A program made the translations under genes and the position numbers. Below are positions 33,787 through 50,400 of a stretch of DNA of 64,000 bases, one piece after another. Origin of the DNA: Dermanyssus gallinae (lineage: Eukaryota > Arthropoda > Arachnida > Mesostigmata > Dermanyssidae); assembly GCA_003439945.1 (NCBI GenBank), contig QVRM01000307.1, forward strand, positions 1 through 64,000, written 5' to 3'. The notes beneath the pieces were generated by a model. That model was given only the letters and a program-made list of their open reading frames with translations. It was not told the DNA's origin and searched no databases. Within the stretch, counting starts at the first letter, position 1. Each line of letters begins with the position of its first letter.

Positions 33787-35139
33787 TATTGTCACGACGC
33801 CTCACCCAAAAGGGCTGCTCGGCTCCCGTTTAGAGTGGACGGCCAACGAGGTGGGGATGACCACACAGGTCAGCGCTGAGTTACTCTAAAATATCCTAAG
33901 TTGATAGCATCGCTCGCCAAGCGCAAGCAGCCTGCCCTGCAATAAGGACGCCTGCATATCATTGTGAAGAAACTCCACCGCGTTGCGCACACACGTAATC
34001 CTCGGTTTGTCAAGTTACGCAGTACACGCCTCTCCAACTTGCTAACTATCCGCTATGTGTCGCGTATCAGAACGATGACGCTTTAATCACTCTCGTCATT
34101 ATCATCACAACCACTGCCACCACCACCACCACCACCAGCCACTGTCATATCAGATCTGAAGACTGCCACCACCAGCGTATCGATCGAAGTGCATGTCTAA
34201 AGTTTTGCCGTCACCTACTGATTTGTTCTTGCTTAGGGTACTTCTGGGGCAGCACCGGCGGTACCGTCCGGTATACACTGCGGCACACGGCAGGTTACAC
34301 ACTGGTCACACCGCCCTCGTGCAGGACACAGACGTCCTGGTTACTTCGACGGTAGTCCTGTGTCAACTGATAACCTCCGCCAGCTGGCTCTCTGTCCGTC
34401 TCCGTCGGGTTCCTCTCCCAGTATCGCCTCAATGCCCTTTCCCGATCGTCCCTCGCCTAATCCGAGCGAGCAAAGAGGCTGTTGCCTTGTGAGAGGACGA
34501 CGGCATGAGCTTCAGTCGGTCCTAAGGAATCGTAGTCAGTCGTGCAGTGGCCTCTCTGAAGGGTCGTTGTGGCTCCTCCGACAAGGAATAGCTCCGCTGG
34601 CCTAAGCGCATACACCAAAACTATGCTTAACTATGCGATGTAACAAGAAAGGGGTGAACTACTCAACAATGTGCCGTTTGAAGGGCTTTATCACACACGA
34701 CGATCATTGTATTGGCTTCCATGTGCTAGGCCGTTCAGAGAAGAACACAGGACTTACGTTCCACGTTCATTTAGACTCTGGAAGTTTAGTACATACGCGA
34801 AGCCTGGTTGAAAAGTACTACGCCACACCAGAAGCCGTCACTTAAGGAGTTGTCTGCATGTATGGCAAAGTAGTGTCAATCGTGGGCCATAGGCGTGAAT
34901 TTAAAAACTAAAGATGAATTTGTCGCAAGACGTCGTAAAGTTCACTGGAGCTTGCCATCTAAGTCTGAATACGTTCATAATCTTGAACTATGCAAACCTA
35001 TATGCAGACGGCTTTATTAGCGGGCATAGTAAGAAAAGACACTACGATATACGTATTTTAGGATGCGTATATGTAGGAAGCACCCTGACGAGCTAAATTG
35101 CTTCTAGCAGATGTGATATATTATATTCAGTTCTACATA
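33787..35139. other. Upstream of the receptor start codon; no recognised gene
   Basis: Should contain or precede the 5' UTR and promoter, but no convincing core promoter could be fixed. It has an ACC repeat around 34113-34140. The plus-strand frames have no recognisable domain. Confidence 0.5.
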
Positions 35140-35141
35140 CT

Positions 35142-35360
35142 TTATTTAAATTGAGTATAATAAACTTCATGAATATGGTTGTATTCATCATATTTTATCT
35201 GCCCTTGCCCTTCTGGCAAATCGTGCAACGATTTATGCTCTAGTGCGGCGCAATTCGCATTCATGGCACTTGGCAGGCAGAACCGGCAGGTGCCCAATTC
35301 GAACTCGCCATGAAAGACGGCGTTAGAACATACCAGGTAGTTATAACCATGCACTATGTA
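35142..35360 (-). mobile_element. LINE 3' fragment (minus strand)
   Basis: Encodes VHGYNYLVCSNAVFHGEF, then CRFCLPSAM and CAALEHKSLHDL, collinear with VHGYHHLVCSNTSFHKEY, CRLC and CLALVKRSLHCL of the 42.6-kb LINE. Its tail (TGATGAATAC, then ATACTCAATTTAAATAAAG) is at the low-coordinate side, as expected for a minus-strand insertion. Confidence 0.7.
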
Positions 35361-35639
35361 TCTGGTGTGTACGATATATTGTGATCAAGCTGTTCAAAAG
35401 AGTGTATTAGCTTGTACTGATTTAACATGATTAACAAGCAAATCTCGAACCAGCTTTTGCAAACTACAGTTGTAATTTTCAGGAGTTTGTCGGTCCGTAG
35501 AACGGCTAGATTCTTAGTCGAAAGTGGAACTGCGTTAATGGTGTTGCCAGAAACAAATATAAGAGTCTACACTCAGTTCGTTCTCTTGCTTATGAGCGTT
35601 ACCTATATGCCAACTAATGGTGCTTATTGACAATTATAA

Positions 35640-35641
35640 AA

Positions 35642-35690
<49 letters not shown>
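35640..35690. repeat. A-run plus (TA)n microsatellite
   Basis: About 11 A then a TA run; a second TA run lies at 35884-35912. Confidence 0.9.
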
Positions 35691-35696
<6 letters not shown>

Positions 35697-35882
35697 CTCG
35701 AAAGAAAGAAGCCTCTGGTTATGTTGTAACCGAGGTTATTACTATATAGGGCCATGACAAGCAATATTCTTACTAACTGTCAAAAGCATGACAATTCGGT
35801 CTGACTAACTTTGTAGTTAGGGCGTATGAATTAACGTCATTATTTCATAATTGGTTTACTGCAATCGGTAAATCAGTTGTCC

Positions 35883-35914
<32 letters not shown>

Positions 35915-36223
35915 GGAAAGAGCAGGTTAGCATGTATTCTTGGCAGCTAAACAAACAGAACGTGAAAGACGACCAAATCTGTTGTGATTAATGTCCCGAT
36001 GACCGAAAGACCTACGAGTTGCAAGGGAACCCCATAGACCATGCGTTTCCACAGGCCAAATATGATTAGGCTACTAGTAATATAGAAGTAGTAGTAGTAA
36101 TAATAACAATAATCATACTAATATAATAATAGTGAGCAACTGGCTGCCGTCAGGGAATGGTCGCCGTCGACACTAAAAGTGCCCCCGTGCATGATCATCA
36201 TATGTCGGTCGCATTGTGGTTGA

Positions 36224-36511
36224 TCACATCTGGCGACGCCACGACGGGAACGCTGACCGTATAGTAGACGAGGTCTGACGTGCCCGTTCCTCCATCTCCC
36301 GTAAACCTTCAACCTCTCTTCGTTTCGCTTCTGCTAGCTTGCGTTGCTCTTCGGCCATCTTTTGCGTCGAAGCAAGGTGGAATTTCATATCTTTGCTGCT
36401 GCTGCTGTTGTGGTTGTTGTTATTATTATTATTATTATCGTTGGCATTGGTCTTATTGTTGTTGTCGTTGCCGTCGTAGTGGTTGAGGAAATGAACATAC
36501 CGAGGCATCAT
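36224..36511 (-). CDS. Doubtful open frame with Asn-rich run and coiled-coil-like end
   Basis: 95 codons. After an Asn-rich microsatellite segment, it reads MAEEQRKLAEAKRREVEGLR, a charged heptad-like stretch that is unusual for random sequence. It could be a small gene or an exon on the receptor strand, but it is overlapped by a simple repeat and no splice partner is seen. Confidence 0.22.
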   Translation of the reverse strand: MMPRYVHFLNHYDGNDNNNKTNANDNNNNNNNNHNSSSSKDMKFHLASTQKMAEEQRKLAEAKRREVEGLREMEERARQTSSTIRSAFPSWRRQM

Positions 36512-36633
36512 TGTGACGACGGGCAGGGGACCACTGCATTCAAGCGGCGTTTTTCAGCTACCGGACAGAACGAGAGAGAGCGGGTGACACATGGAGAGAG
36601 AGAGAGGGGGGGGGGATAGGTAGAAGACTGGAC

Positions 36634-36846
36634 ATGGGTGGCCAGGCCGCCAGCAAGGCACCTCAAAATGGAGCCATCGTGGTCGACATCGTGGTCGGGC
36701 CCGAGGTGGACAGCGACGACAACAACAACAACAACGACAACAATGCTAACGGCAATAACGGCACAAAGTGCTTGTTGGTGCTATGGAACGTAGAAACGCT
36801 GGACGCCAATACAGCGAACTACAGCCAGCAAAAAATTGCATATTAG
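36634..36846 (+). CDS. Doubtful open frame / possible first exon with myristoylation-like start
   Basis: The start codon context is GACATGG (purine at -3, G at +4). The protein opens MGGQAASKAPQNGAIVVDIV, which fits the N-myristoylation rule (Gly2, small residue at 6, Lys nearby). Third codon positions are GC-rich until the Asn repeat. MARCKS/Akap200-like proteins start this way, but nothing further supports that identity, and the later part has no clear donor. Confidence 0.25.
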   Translation: MGGQAASKAPQNGAIVVDIVVGPEVDSDDNNNNNDNNANGNNGTKCLLVLWNVETLDANTANYSQQKIAY

Positions 36847-37079
36847 CAAGGAATTCTTCTACAACGTCGTAGGGCAGTATATATATATATATATATACAT
36901 ATCTACAGCAATAAGAGAATAAGTAGTCGCGTACCATAATACGGCGTACGGAATAAGAGGTATTTCTATGCATGCTACTGTTTGCGCGATGGGGATTTAT
37001 AACCCCCAAGTTTGGAGTTATGAGTTTAACCTTACGAAAACTAACTATACGGCATATGTGAATCACGTAGCATATCACG

Positions 37080-37080
37080 C

Positions 37081-37145
<65 letters not shown>
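37080..37145. repeat. (TA)n microsatellite
   Basis: TA run with one CATA interruption; a shorter one lies at 36877-36898. Confidence 0.95.
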
Positions 37146-37148
<3 letters not shown>

Positions 37149-37567
37149 GATCTGCTCCGGAAGAAATGGGCGAGTCTGTCTGAAAAAAAAACCGTTCTCT
37201 TGTCGTCGTGAAAAGAGTTCCCAGAGAGCAGCTTTGTCGATGTTGGCTGCGTGGCATGTTTTCTTTTTATATGGGACGTTTGGAAATGCTAATGCGCTAT
37301 CGGTACTGGCAACCAACAGCATATTGTATGAGCAAGTACTTTCACCCACTAAATAAATACTTCAATCCCCCCACTCCCGGCCCTCATTAATCTTACACTG
37401 ACCTCAACTCACGAACACAAGGCGGTGATGCGTCGAGCCATAATACAGAAAGCTGGTTTGTCATAGTCCCTTGCAGACCACCCTCATGTCGACCATCAGA
37501 TGGCACTTGCGTGCCAATGTAGCGCACGCAGCAAGCGTTCTCCAGCCGCATGGGAGGTGTGGACGCA

Positions 37568-37890
37568 GAGGACAGAACATTTCGTACGGGACATTTCAAT
37601 CTGTATGACGAGCCGCGTGAAGGACGTCCAAACATAGTAATGGCCGACAAAAACTTGGCTTGGGTAAAGTCTGCGATAAATAAAAAAATCGAACATAATA
37701 TATGCATCGCTAAAGGAGAGTTTGGTCTTGCATACCAAGTCTCTTGATATGATCCTGCACGAACACCTTGGTCTCACCAGACGTTCTGCTCAGTGGGTAG
37801 CCTGTGATTTGTCACAGGACGTCGAATACGAGGTGAGAGTCCTTCCAGCTTGGAATTTTGATAAAACGATCGACCTGAGGGCCGGTCTTA
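37568..37890 (+). pseudogene. Decayed mariner transposase N-terminal segment
   Basis: One frame reads FRTGHFNLYDEPREGRPNIV, and after a frameshift near 37744 another reads MILHEHLGLTRRSAQWVACD. The pair matches the DNA-binding region of mariner transposases (FDLEDxPRSGRP..., then HEHLGxxxxxxRWVP). The D,D34D catalytic core and the terminal repeats were not found. Confidence 0.65.
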
Positions 37891-42590
<4,700 letters not shown>

Positions 42591-42606
42591 ATGAATGAGT
42601 ATTTAG
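42591..42606 (+). repeat. Target-site duplication, 5' copy
   Basis: ATGAATGAGTATTTAG, identical to 43821-43836. Confidence 0.9.
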
Positions 42607-43820
42607 ACTGCGTCAAGGCTTTCGACAAAGCACCTCGAGATCTCCTGGTGAAGTCATTCCGATACGCAGGGGTTGGTGGCTCTCTTCTGAGCGTAATTTC
42701 CACCTTCTTTGATGAAGACACTTTACTGGTACAAGGTGAGCAGGAAGTGTTGCAGGTAAGGCAAAATGTGGGAACCTCGCAAGGCGACCCATTGAGCTGC
42801 GTTTCCTTCGCTCTTCTGCTTGCCAGTCTTGTCGAATATATTCGACAAGAGTTCCAGACGGCCACAGTTGTGATGTACGCAGATGACATTGTGGTCGCTC
42901 ATCACGACCTGGGTGCCATCAAGCGCATCACTTCTCTGGCGGTGGAGGTGTTCCTTGTCTCAAGAGGGCTGGAAATAAACGCCAAGAAGACCAATGCTAT
43001 GAAATTCAGAAGAGGAGGTCGATTGGCCGCTAAAGACGTTATACGTTGCGGCGGCCAATCCTTGGAATTTGTCAACTCTTTCCGGTATCTGGGGTTTCGA
43101 CTTCATTATATTGGGACGACCTTCACTGCTTACATCGTCGAGACAGCGCGTACAGCCCTAAATTTGCTTTATGGAGAGATAGGCGATGTCCGGCGACTGT
43201 CCGTCCCGACGGCAGTAGCACTTTTCTACCTCAAGATTGTTCCGGCGCTGATGTATGGTCTTGAGAGTATGGGAACACCTCACTCGGGCAAACTCGGGCA
43301 AACACAATGTACATGAAGCGAGTACTTTGCCTGTCAATGCGGGCAAGGAGCCGCTTTGTGTACCTAATGTCAGGCTGTGCACCGGCTGTTGAGATAATTC
43401 GATTGAGGTTGAAGACGCCGCGTACAGTACCATTCGATAGCTTTATCTCGGAATGGGAAAATAATGTTGAACAAGTCCGACGAGAGGTTGGAGACCTGGA
43501 TATTTCCAAAGCCTCTCACCTCTGGTCTGGTCCTGCATGTGACAACCGCCACGTCTATACCAGATGCATAGTTCATGGCTATCATCACCTGGTTTGTTCG
43601 AATACGAGCTTCCACAAGGAATACACCGAGTGCGTCTGTCGACTGTGCTCTCAGGTGTGTACGAAGTTTTATGAGTCTGCCTGCCTGGCCCTTGTGAAAA
43701 GATCACTGCACTGCCTCTCTCGAATGACATGCCACGAGTAGCTGACTGTATAATTGTGTAATCTGTATAAGTGTTTATGTTATATGCATACTCAATATGA
43801 GTGAAATAAATATGATGAAA
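42607..43820 (+). mobile_element. 5'-truncated non-LTR retrotransposon with perfect 16-bp TSD
   Basis: 1214 bp. The RT frame runs to about 43313 with motifs DCVKAFDKAP, SQGDPLSCVSFALLL, MYADDIVVAHHD, GLEINAKKTN, FRYLGF and LYGLE-like LMYGLESM. A frame break at about 43282-43301 coincides with a 10-bp tandem duplication (ACTCGGGCAA twice). The second frame ends with a Cys/His segment (HHLVCSN, CVCRLC, FYESACLAL). The 3' end is AATAAATATGATGAAA. The first five residues of the open frame come from the target site. The clade is not certain. Confidence 0.9.
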
Positions 43821-43836
43821 ATGAATGAGTATTTAG
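43821..43836 (+). repeat. Target-site duplication, 3' copy
   Basis: ATGAATGAGTATTTAG directly after the LINE tail. Confidence 0.9.
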
Positions 43837-43945
43837 TTGTCAGCTCCACTAATATACTATTGGTATATTATTATTGCTAGTTTATGTGCCTTAAAACACA
43901 CGCCCTGTTCGTTTTCACAAGAACACGCAAACAGAGTAGGTTTGT

Positions 43946-43947
<2 letters not shown>

Positions 43948-43986
<39 letters not shown>
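43948..43986. repeat. (TA)n microsatellite
   Basis: Pure TA run. Confidence 0.95.
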
Positions 43987-43991
<5 letters not shown>

Positions 43992-43999
43992 TTATTTAT

Positions 44000-46900
44000 A
44001 TAGTGTATACTTTCCTGCAGTTAAATCTTACTGGTTTTAGCAATAATGTTAAGCGTCCCAACGTAATATTTTACTAGTATTAATGCTTACTTAATATGAA
44101 GTAATGGATTGGTCTATTTTCGAACATACATACAGATAGTTATAAGAATAACTTAAATAAACGGAATAATTCCGCCAGTTGTTAGCTCATTGCACCAGTA
44201 ACTCCGTTGCTACCTTACGATAATATAATTAAGTCACATAATTGATCTTACAGAGCACGATTATACGTGTTCCCTCGTGGCGGATCGTGACGCCTTTTAG
44301 AACGTTCTTTTTTTTCTATAGAATATTTGATCATATTCTATACAAAAAAATTGGCACTGCGGCATAGGCCGTAGAAAAATATCGATGCAATGATGAACGT
44401 AGGCCGTTCTAACCGACAGTATGCGGCATGCAGAGCGATAAGACAAGCAATGAAACGGGGTCCCCCTCACAGACACGCACCGAGCCATTGTCAGTTCGGA
44501 TACGCATGCAGATCGTTTGATATCTGACACGGATGCGGGCACAAACTTCGAGTAGCCCGACCAAGACTCGTCTCCTCTCGGAGCGCTTCACCAGTTGCGG
44601 TAGTGTCGCAGCCAGCCGCTGTCGGTGACTTTCGAGGATCTGCGGCTATCGTGGCGTCTCGGTTGAACGCGCGTGTGTTGTGTGCGTATATGGGGGGAGC
44701 GCGGGGGGGGGGGGGGGTGACTAAGTGAGCGTCGTCGATTTCCAAAGATGGCGCACAGAGATCTGACAGGAACTCCTGGAGCAGCAGCAGCGGCGGTAGC
44801 GTTGCGGATCGGACCTGGCGTTTGCTTTCCTTTGCTACCCATCTGTCCTTGTGTTCTCGCGTCCATTACGCCCCATTGGGCTCTAAGTCGTCGTCGTTGT
44901 TGTCGTCTTCTTCTTTGGCAAGCGGCCGACAGGCCGCTGCTGGCGGTGAAAGACGAGTCGATAGGACACAGCAGAGTTAGGCGCAGGCCCACCGGGCCAC
45001 TTCGGCTAAAGCTCTTCCCATCACTTCCCTCCGATCAAAGAAGGCCGATCAGCCGTTTGAGTGGGCCCGTCGGTCTGCCATCAGATCGAGATCACGCAAG
45101 AGCGGGAAGGGGGGGGGGGCGAAGAAAACGAGAGGCATGGGTGACGTCTGCATTTATTCGACGACCGAAGATCAGGCCAGGCCAAAGATCTTCGCCGGCG
45201 CCGGCTTCGTTAATCTCACGACTACGCACGCCCGACAAACATCTCGTTCGCCGTGACGCGTGGACGCCATAGACGCCACGGGCTGCCTGGCATTGGGCCA
45301 TGCCAACCATCAGCACTCGTCGATCAGAGCCGCTTCTTCAGCTGAGCCAACCGTCTCGGCCATTTGGCACATGTGCAGCAGCAATTGTAGCCGCCGGGTA
45401 CGGCAACAGCGACCGAAGAGCATCTCGTATTGGGCCCTCGGTACCTTCCGCTCCATTTCGGTGATCCGAGCTCACCAAGAAAGGTGTGTCCGTAGCATTA
45501 CCGCTATCGGAGTGCCCAACCTCCATTGTGCTAGAGAAAAAATACACGTTGGCACTGCAAACGACTACCAAGTGTGCCTTGCATGTGCGCGACACTCATC
45601 TATTCATAACCTAGACTAAAAACGACGAACAACAGAAACCTTGAAATAAAACTCAGTAAACATAATCTATTATATTATTTTATGACTGAACGTATAAAGT
45701 GATAAACGGCTAGGGCTAGCCAGTGAGATCCTCGCCAGACCGTGCCATCCCTATGACAACTGCAACGGTCATCGGCCATCGGCCATGACGAGATGACAAA
45801 ATACCTGCCTATGGAGTCATGTACACAGATATGTATGTTGGATTCAGCCAAGTCACTTACCAAGCACGCTTTAGTGAACCTGAGGACCTGTATTCAGCGC
45901 CACCTATTAGAGCCTTCAGAGTGCATCCCTATTCGCCCGCATGTACAGGCACTAGCACCAACAAACATGTCGACGCCTTAAGCGCCGAAGTGTGCCACAT
46001 ACTGTTACTTTGCCGGCTTAAAATTGCCGGCCAGATGAGCTTGCAGAGTAACAGGCCACGAACACTCGAAACGTGCTCTCTTGTTCCGTTTTTCCCCTAC
46101 CTAAGCAGAGCACGTTTGGAATAGCTTCTTGTTTTGCTTGGATTGCGCGAGTTCCCCCAGCCAGCCTGCCAGCCGCCCATCCATTCACCTAGCTGTCTAC
46201 TAGCTACACCGCGCACTTCTAAGTAAAATCTCTGCCTACTGCTAGAGCAAATTTGAGAAGGAGCAGCCGTCATCAGCGACCACGCGAGCCACCGGGGGTT
46301 CCGCCTATGTAAGGTGTATTGCGACGGCGCATATCAGTCCGCCACGTCCGCGCAGGGGTACGACGTTGCACAAGCACGTTGGGCAACCACCGCCAACACC
46401 ACCACCCCACCACCCTACCTCCACACCTCCACTACCTTCATTGACCAGCTCCCCACTATTCCAGTGAGTCCAAAAGTTTCTTTTTGTGCTGGTCGTACAT
46501 GGCAATGACTACTAAGACCACGATCGGTACGACTATTACCGCTTGTACTTGCTATTACTATTACTTGGCCTATAGAGAACGGGCTCTCTTCTATCTATGC
46601 AAGACGGTTCCAGTCGGTTGTCGATGTTTCTACGTCTGTCTGTCGTTCGTTCCGATGTACGTACAATTTCATTTATAACACCGACTGGTGGTTGGGGGGG
46701 GGGGGGTCTCTCTCCGGCTGACGAGTCGGTAGGGTCTTGTTCAGAGCGGCGGCGGCGGAGGCTAAGAGGGGGGCTAGACTGAACCACCCCCACGACGACA
46801 ACGACCAGCGCCTAAATGGAACGATTCGCTGCCGTCGTACGCACGTCTGACATTTCCCTACTTCCACTTGGCAGGGAAAGACAAAGTTGTAGCCCCTGTC

Positions 46901-47580
46901 GGTGGAGAGGGAATATTTGCGAAATGTTTCCTTCCACAAAGGGCCACAGAGAAAAAGGCAGTGAGAGAGAGAGCAAGAGAGGAGAGAGGACTATTCACGT
47001 GCCGTCTGCATACCGAGCTACCGGGCGTTTTTTCATACAGATCCAGACCTGAGTGTATCGAGTGAGAAGATTGGCCACGGGTAAATGAATTTGAAATGGG
47101 TACGAAACGAAAATCTTGAATTAGTCGTCGAACAAGCCCGGCAGGTGGTGGGCATGCTTTTGAGAAACATGGCCGCACGTCGCTTCGTCGCGTATGTATG
47201 TATAGTAGACGTAGGGTGCACAGAACAGTTGTCGCATATTGACCAAAACCACCTACTGGCTGGACGGAAAACTGCTATATCGCCTCAACGCTGCCTAGAG
47301 CTTACGCTGTACCACCAAATAGCCTGTGGGCTTTTTTGAAGAAAACGCGCACTTTTGTCCATTACCTTTGAGTTTTCACAGCAAGACCTAAAACGATCTT
47401 CAATGAAACTACTAACGAAAAAACTCTAGATGCAGTTTGTCTGGCCCAAATATATGCATTTTACGTATTGAACATATTCTGTCTATACTTATAAGCCGTA
47501 ACGACGACATATAAATACGGTTGCTTTATTATGGTAAAATGGCAAGGTTATCGACACCTTCTTTACCCCGTCTCATCGAC
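44000..47580. other. No recognised gene; GC-richer, microsatellite-rich block
   Basis: Holds poly-G runs (44705-44717, about 45109-45118, about 46685-46696) and several open frames up to 174 codons without recognisable domains; most look like by-products of GC-rich composition. Confidence 0.5.
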
Positions 47581-47586
47581 TATATA

Positions 47587-48154
47587 CAGGGTGTCCGGGC
47601 AATCTTGTCTAAAACTCTGGGGTATGGTCAAGCTCAGTGAGAAATGCATTTCTGCTAATGGAAAGGAGGAGCGAAAATGCTTTGTATAAAAGTGAGATGC
47701 ACATTTTTCTAAGCTGAGATTTTAAGGCGGCTGCCGACATAAATTTATAAAATGCACGACTCTGGGAGAACGCATTACTCAATTAAAAGACAAACATTTC
47801 GACGCATTCCGGACAAAAACACACATCTACATCGCTGGAGCAGGAACACTAAATACAATATGTAATTTTGCCAACTCTTAATAATATCCCAATAGTTCCT
47901 GTTTTAGCTAAAGCCATAGGTATAATTCAGATAATGTGAGGTTTTCACTTTAGTAATGCGTTCTCTCACAATCGTGCATTTTGTAAACTTATGTCGGACA
48001 GCCACCTTATAATCACAGCTTAAAAACATTCATTAAAAATCCTCTCACTCCTATACGAAAATTACCTATTTCCGCTGCCGCTTTTTATTGACAAAAATGA
48101 TTCTCTCACCGAGCTTGACTATACCTCAGAGTTTTAGACGTGATTATCCGAACG

Positions 48155-48157
<3 letters not shown>
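47587..48157. mobile_element. Foldback element C (571 bp)
   Basis: Starts TATATA then CAGGGTGTCCGGGC; the right end ATCCGAACGCCT then TATATA is a decayed mirror. Inverted blocks include GGGTATGGTCAAGCTCAGTGAG against CTCACCGAGCTTGACTATACC, and GAGAACGCATTACT against AGTAATGCGTTCTC. Its ends match element B. Confidence 0.8.

Positions 48158-48214
<57 letters not shown>
48158..48214. repeat. (TA)n microsatellite
   Basis: Directly abuts element C; another TA run lies at 48263-48285. Confidence 0.95.
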
Positions 48215-48219
<5 letters not shown>

Positions 48220-48285
48220 GTATAATGATTATTAACATCGTCACTGATTATTACATAGTCACTATATATATATATATATATATAT

Positions 48286-49496
48286 AATTTTGTTTACCTA
48301 AAGTTCACTTCAATGTATACTGCTCTTAATATTTATCACTAGATGATTAAAAGCGATGCAATATGTCCGGATAGCACATTTGTAAATGTTTAACGTTTAT
48401 GCACATACGTGCATGTGTGGATACATTTGATGCCGCTAAACTAGGTGTAAGAAACTTGCTGGAGGTCCATATCGGCCATCCGTGTGGAACGGAGCACTCC
48501 AACCGTTGTCCCCTATCCGTTGCGCAGCAAACTTTCGAAAATATTAATCCGATTAGCAGTTTGCTGCTGTACACTCTCGTCATTTCGCGTTCTCTAACAG
48601 GCGCGCGCTGTTTCTCTTTCTATAGTAGCAGTGCTGTGTACAAACCTGTCTCACTACCTAGGCGAGTGAGCGAGTATTTTAGATATACGCTATATACGCT
48701 AATCTTGCCGCTGAGCTGTTGTCGTGATCGCCGGCCGGGCGATACACGCCACCGGAGGATATTATAATTAATTTAGCCGAAAGCCGACGTGGATTGTGCA
48801 TGCACGCCTATTTGTAAACACACATATTTCCACGACTCAGTGATTATCGTGTACATACATAGAGGTAGACTCCTACACGTGTAGAAGAGACTGTCAAGCT
48901 TCAGACGCTACTGGCCGTTACAACAATCTCTTCGTCTCCGACGCGGTCGAAATCAGCAGGCTTTACAGATCGCTGAATTTGCTTGGACACTCTATTATCG
49001 AACCGTTCGCACTTAATTTGTATGCGTCTACTTATGCAACAATCATTATAGAAATTGTTTTCATAAATGCCAATAAACTAGGCATGACGTCTTCAAAAAC
49101 GATGATCCATTCTGAACGTTTTCTGTCGCAAATCCGGAGGTATGCATATTGCCACTTCCCGCTAAGAGACTTATAGTCCTCTTAAACTGCCATTGTTTTC
49201 AGATTGGTGGCTCTTTTGTCGCCCTACGTCTATCCGTTTTAAAAATAAACAACAAGTCTCCTTTAAGCATTGCCAGCTTAAGTAACGAGAATATTTTAGG
49301 CTGTAGAAGCTGTAGCAAGTACAGTATCGTGCTAAAGGTGAAATAAGATCTAAACAACTTACGTTTTTATAAAAAAACACGTCTAGTCGACGTACCTGCT
49401 GCTCTTCTTAAAAAGTAGAGCCTTAAAGTGATTGCCCTAGAACACCACGTCTGCTTGAGTTAACGCAAGATATTAGGACATCTCAGGAGTATCGTT
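48286..49496. other. No recognised gene
   Basis: AT-rich sequence without domains or clear repeats. Confidence 0.55.
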
Positions 49497-50400
49497 CACA
49501 ATGCGTCTTGCTGAGCTTCTTCGCTATGTGCGTCATGAGTTTCGACATGCCGTGGTAGCTGCATGCACGCTGTTTTATGTTTATCCAATGCATATGCTGA
49601 GAGCATCGTTGTTTTTTAACGAAACAACAATTGAATATGTTTACTTATTTATTCATCGTTGTTGCTTACAGTACCGTTGGTGCCATCTTGCACATTACCG
49701 CCACGGTAGAGACGTACCTCATGGAAAATTAGAGTTTGTAAACTCTTTAACATACTTGCGTCTTCGGATTGGCTGTATTGGAACGTCATTCACGGCGCAC
49801 GTTGAAAATAGCATGCGCTAGGCACTGCCAGCTCTTCTGCCCTCTGCGGAGGAGTCGGCAATGTACGCAAATGTCTGTTGGTACGGCAGTGCTTGCTGAT
49901 GCTGAAGACTCTACCAAAGTTGGCGTCTAGCTTAGACATAGCGTGCCTACACCTCTCTCAAGCAACGACTATAATTGCTTGAAAAGTGTATCACACTACA
50001 CATGAAGCGAGCGCTTTGCTTTTTAATTAGACCGAGAAGCCGCTTCGTGTATGTATTGTTGGACTGTGCGCCGATGGTGGAGATGCTTCGGCTTAGGCTG
50101 CGTGTGCCTGTGACGAAGCCACTTAATCAGTTCTTGGGAGAGTGGCGACGCAAAATTGTGAGCGTAGCGACGGAGGTAAGAGCGCTCGACGTCTTTCAGG
50201 CTCATTGGTTGTCGGTCACGCCGATACCTCTCCAAGTCTCAATATACCAAGTACATTGTGCACAGGTTCCATCACCGTATGCTCCCGTAGGGAGTTTCAT
50301 AAAGTCTATAGTTTCTAGTGTGTTGTGGGTTCTGCTCACAGCAATGCGCTAAGTGTCACTCGGTGGGTTGCCCGGCACCACATCGAAGATCTCTGCACTC
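49497..50400 (+). pseudogene. Decayed LINE copy, same family as 42.6 kb
   Basis: Collinear pieces with frame breaks: LLRYVRHEFRHAVV (against EYIRQEFQTATVV), KLEFVNSLTYLRLRIGCIGT (against SLEFVNSFRYLGFRLHYIGT), and HMKRALCFLIRPRSRFVYVL (against YMKRVLCLSMRARSRFVYLM). The YADD box is replaced by unrelated sequence with a stretch around 49580-49700 that looks inserted. Confidence 0.75.

Noticed and set aside
44748..45272. 174-codon plus-strand frame in GC-rich sequence
   Set aside because: No domain, overlapping frames on the other strand, and composition explains its length.
46536..46793. Minus-strand frame starting MGVVQSS with a Pro-rich run
   Set aside because: The Pro run is a poly-G homopolymer on the other strand; no domain or splice support.
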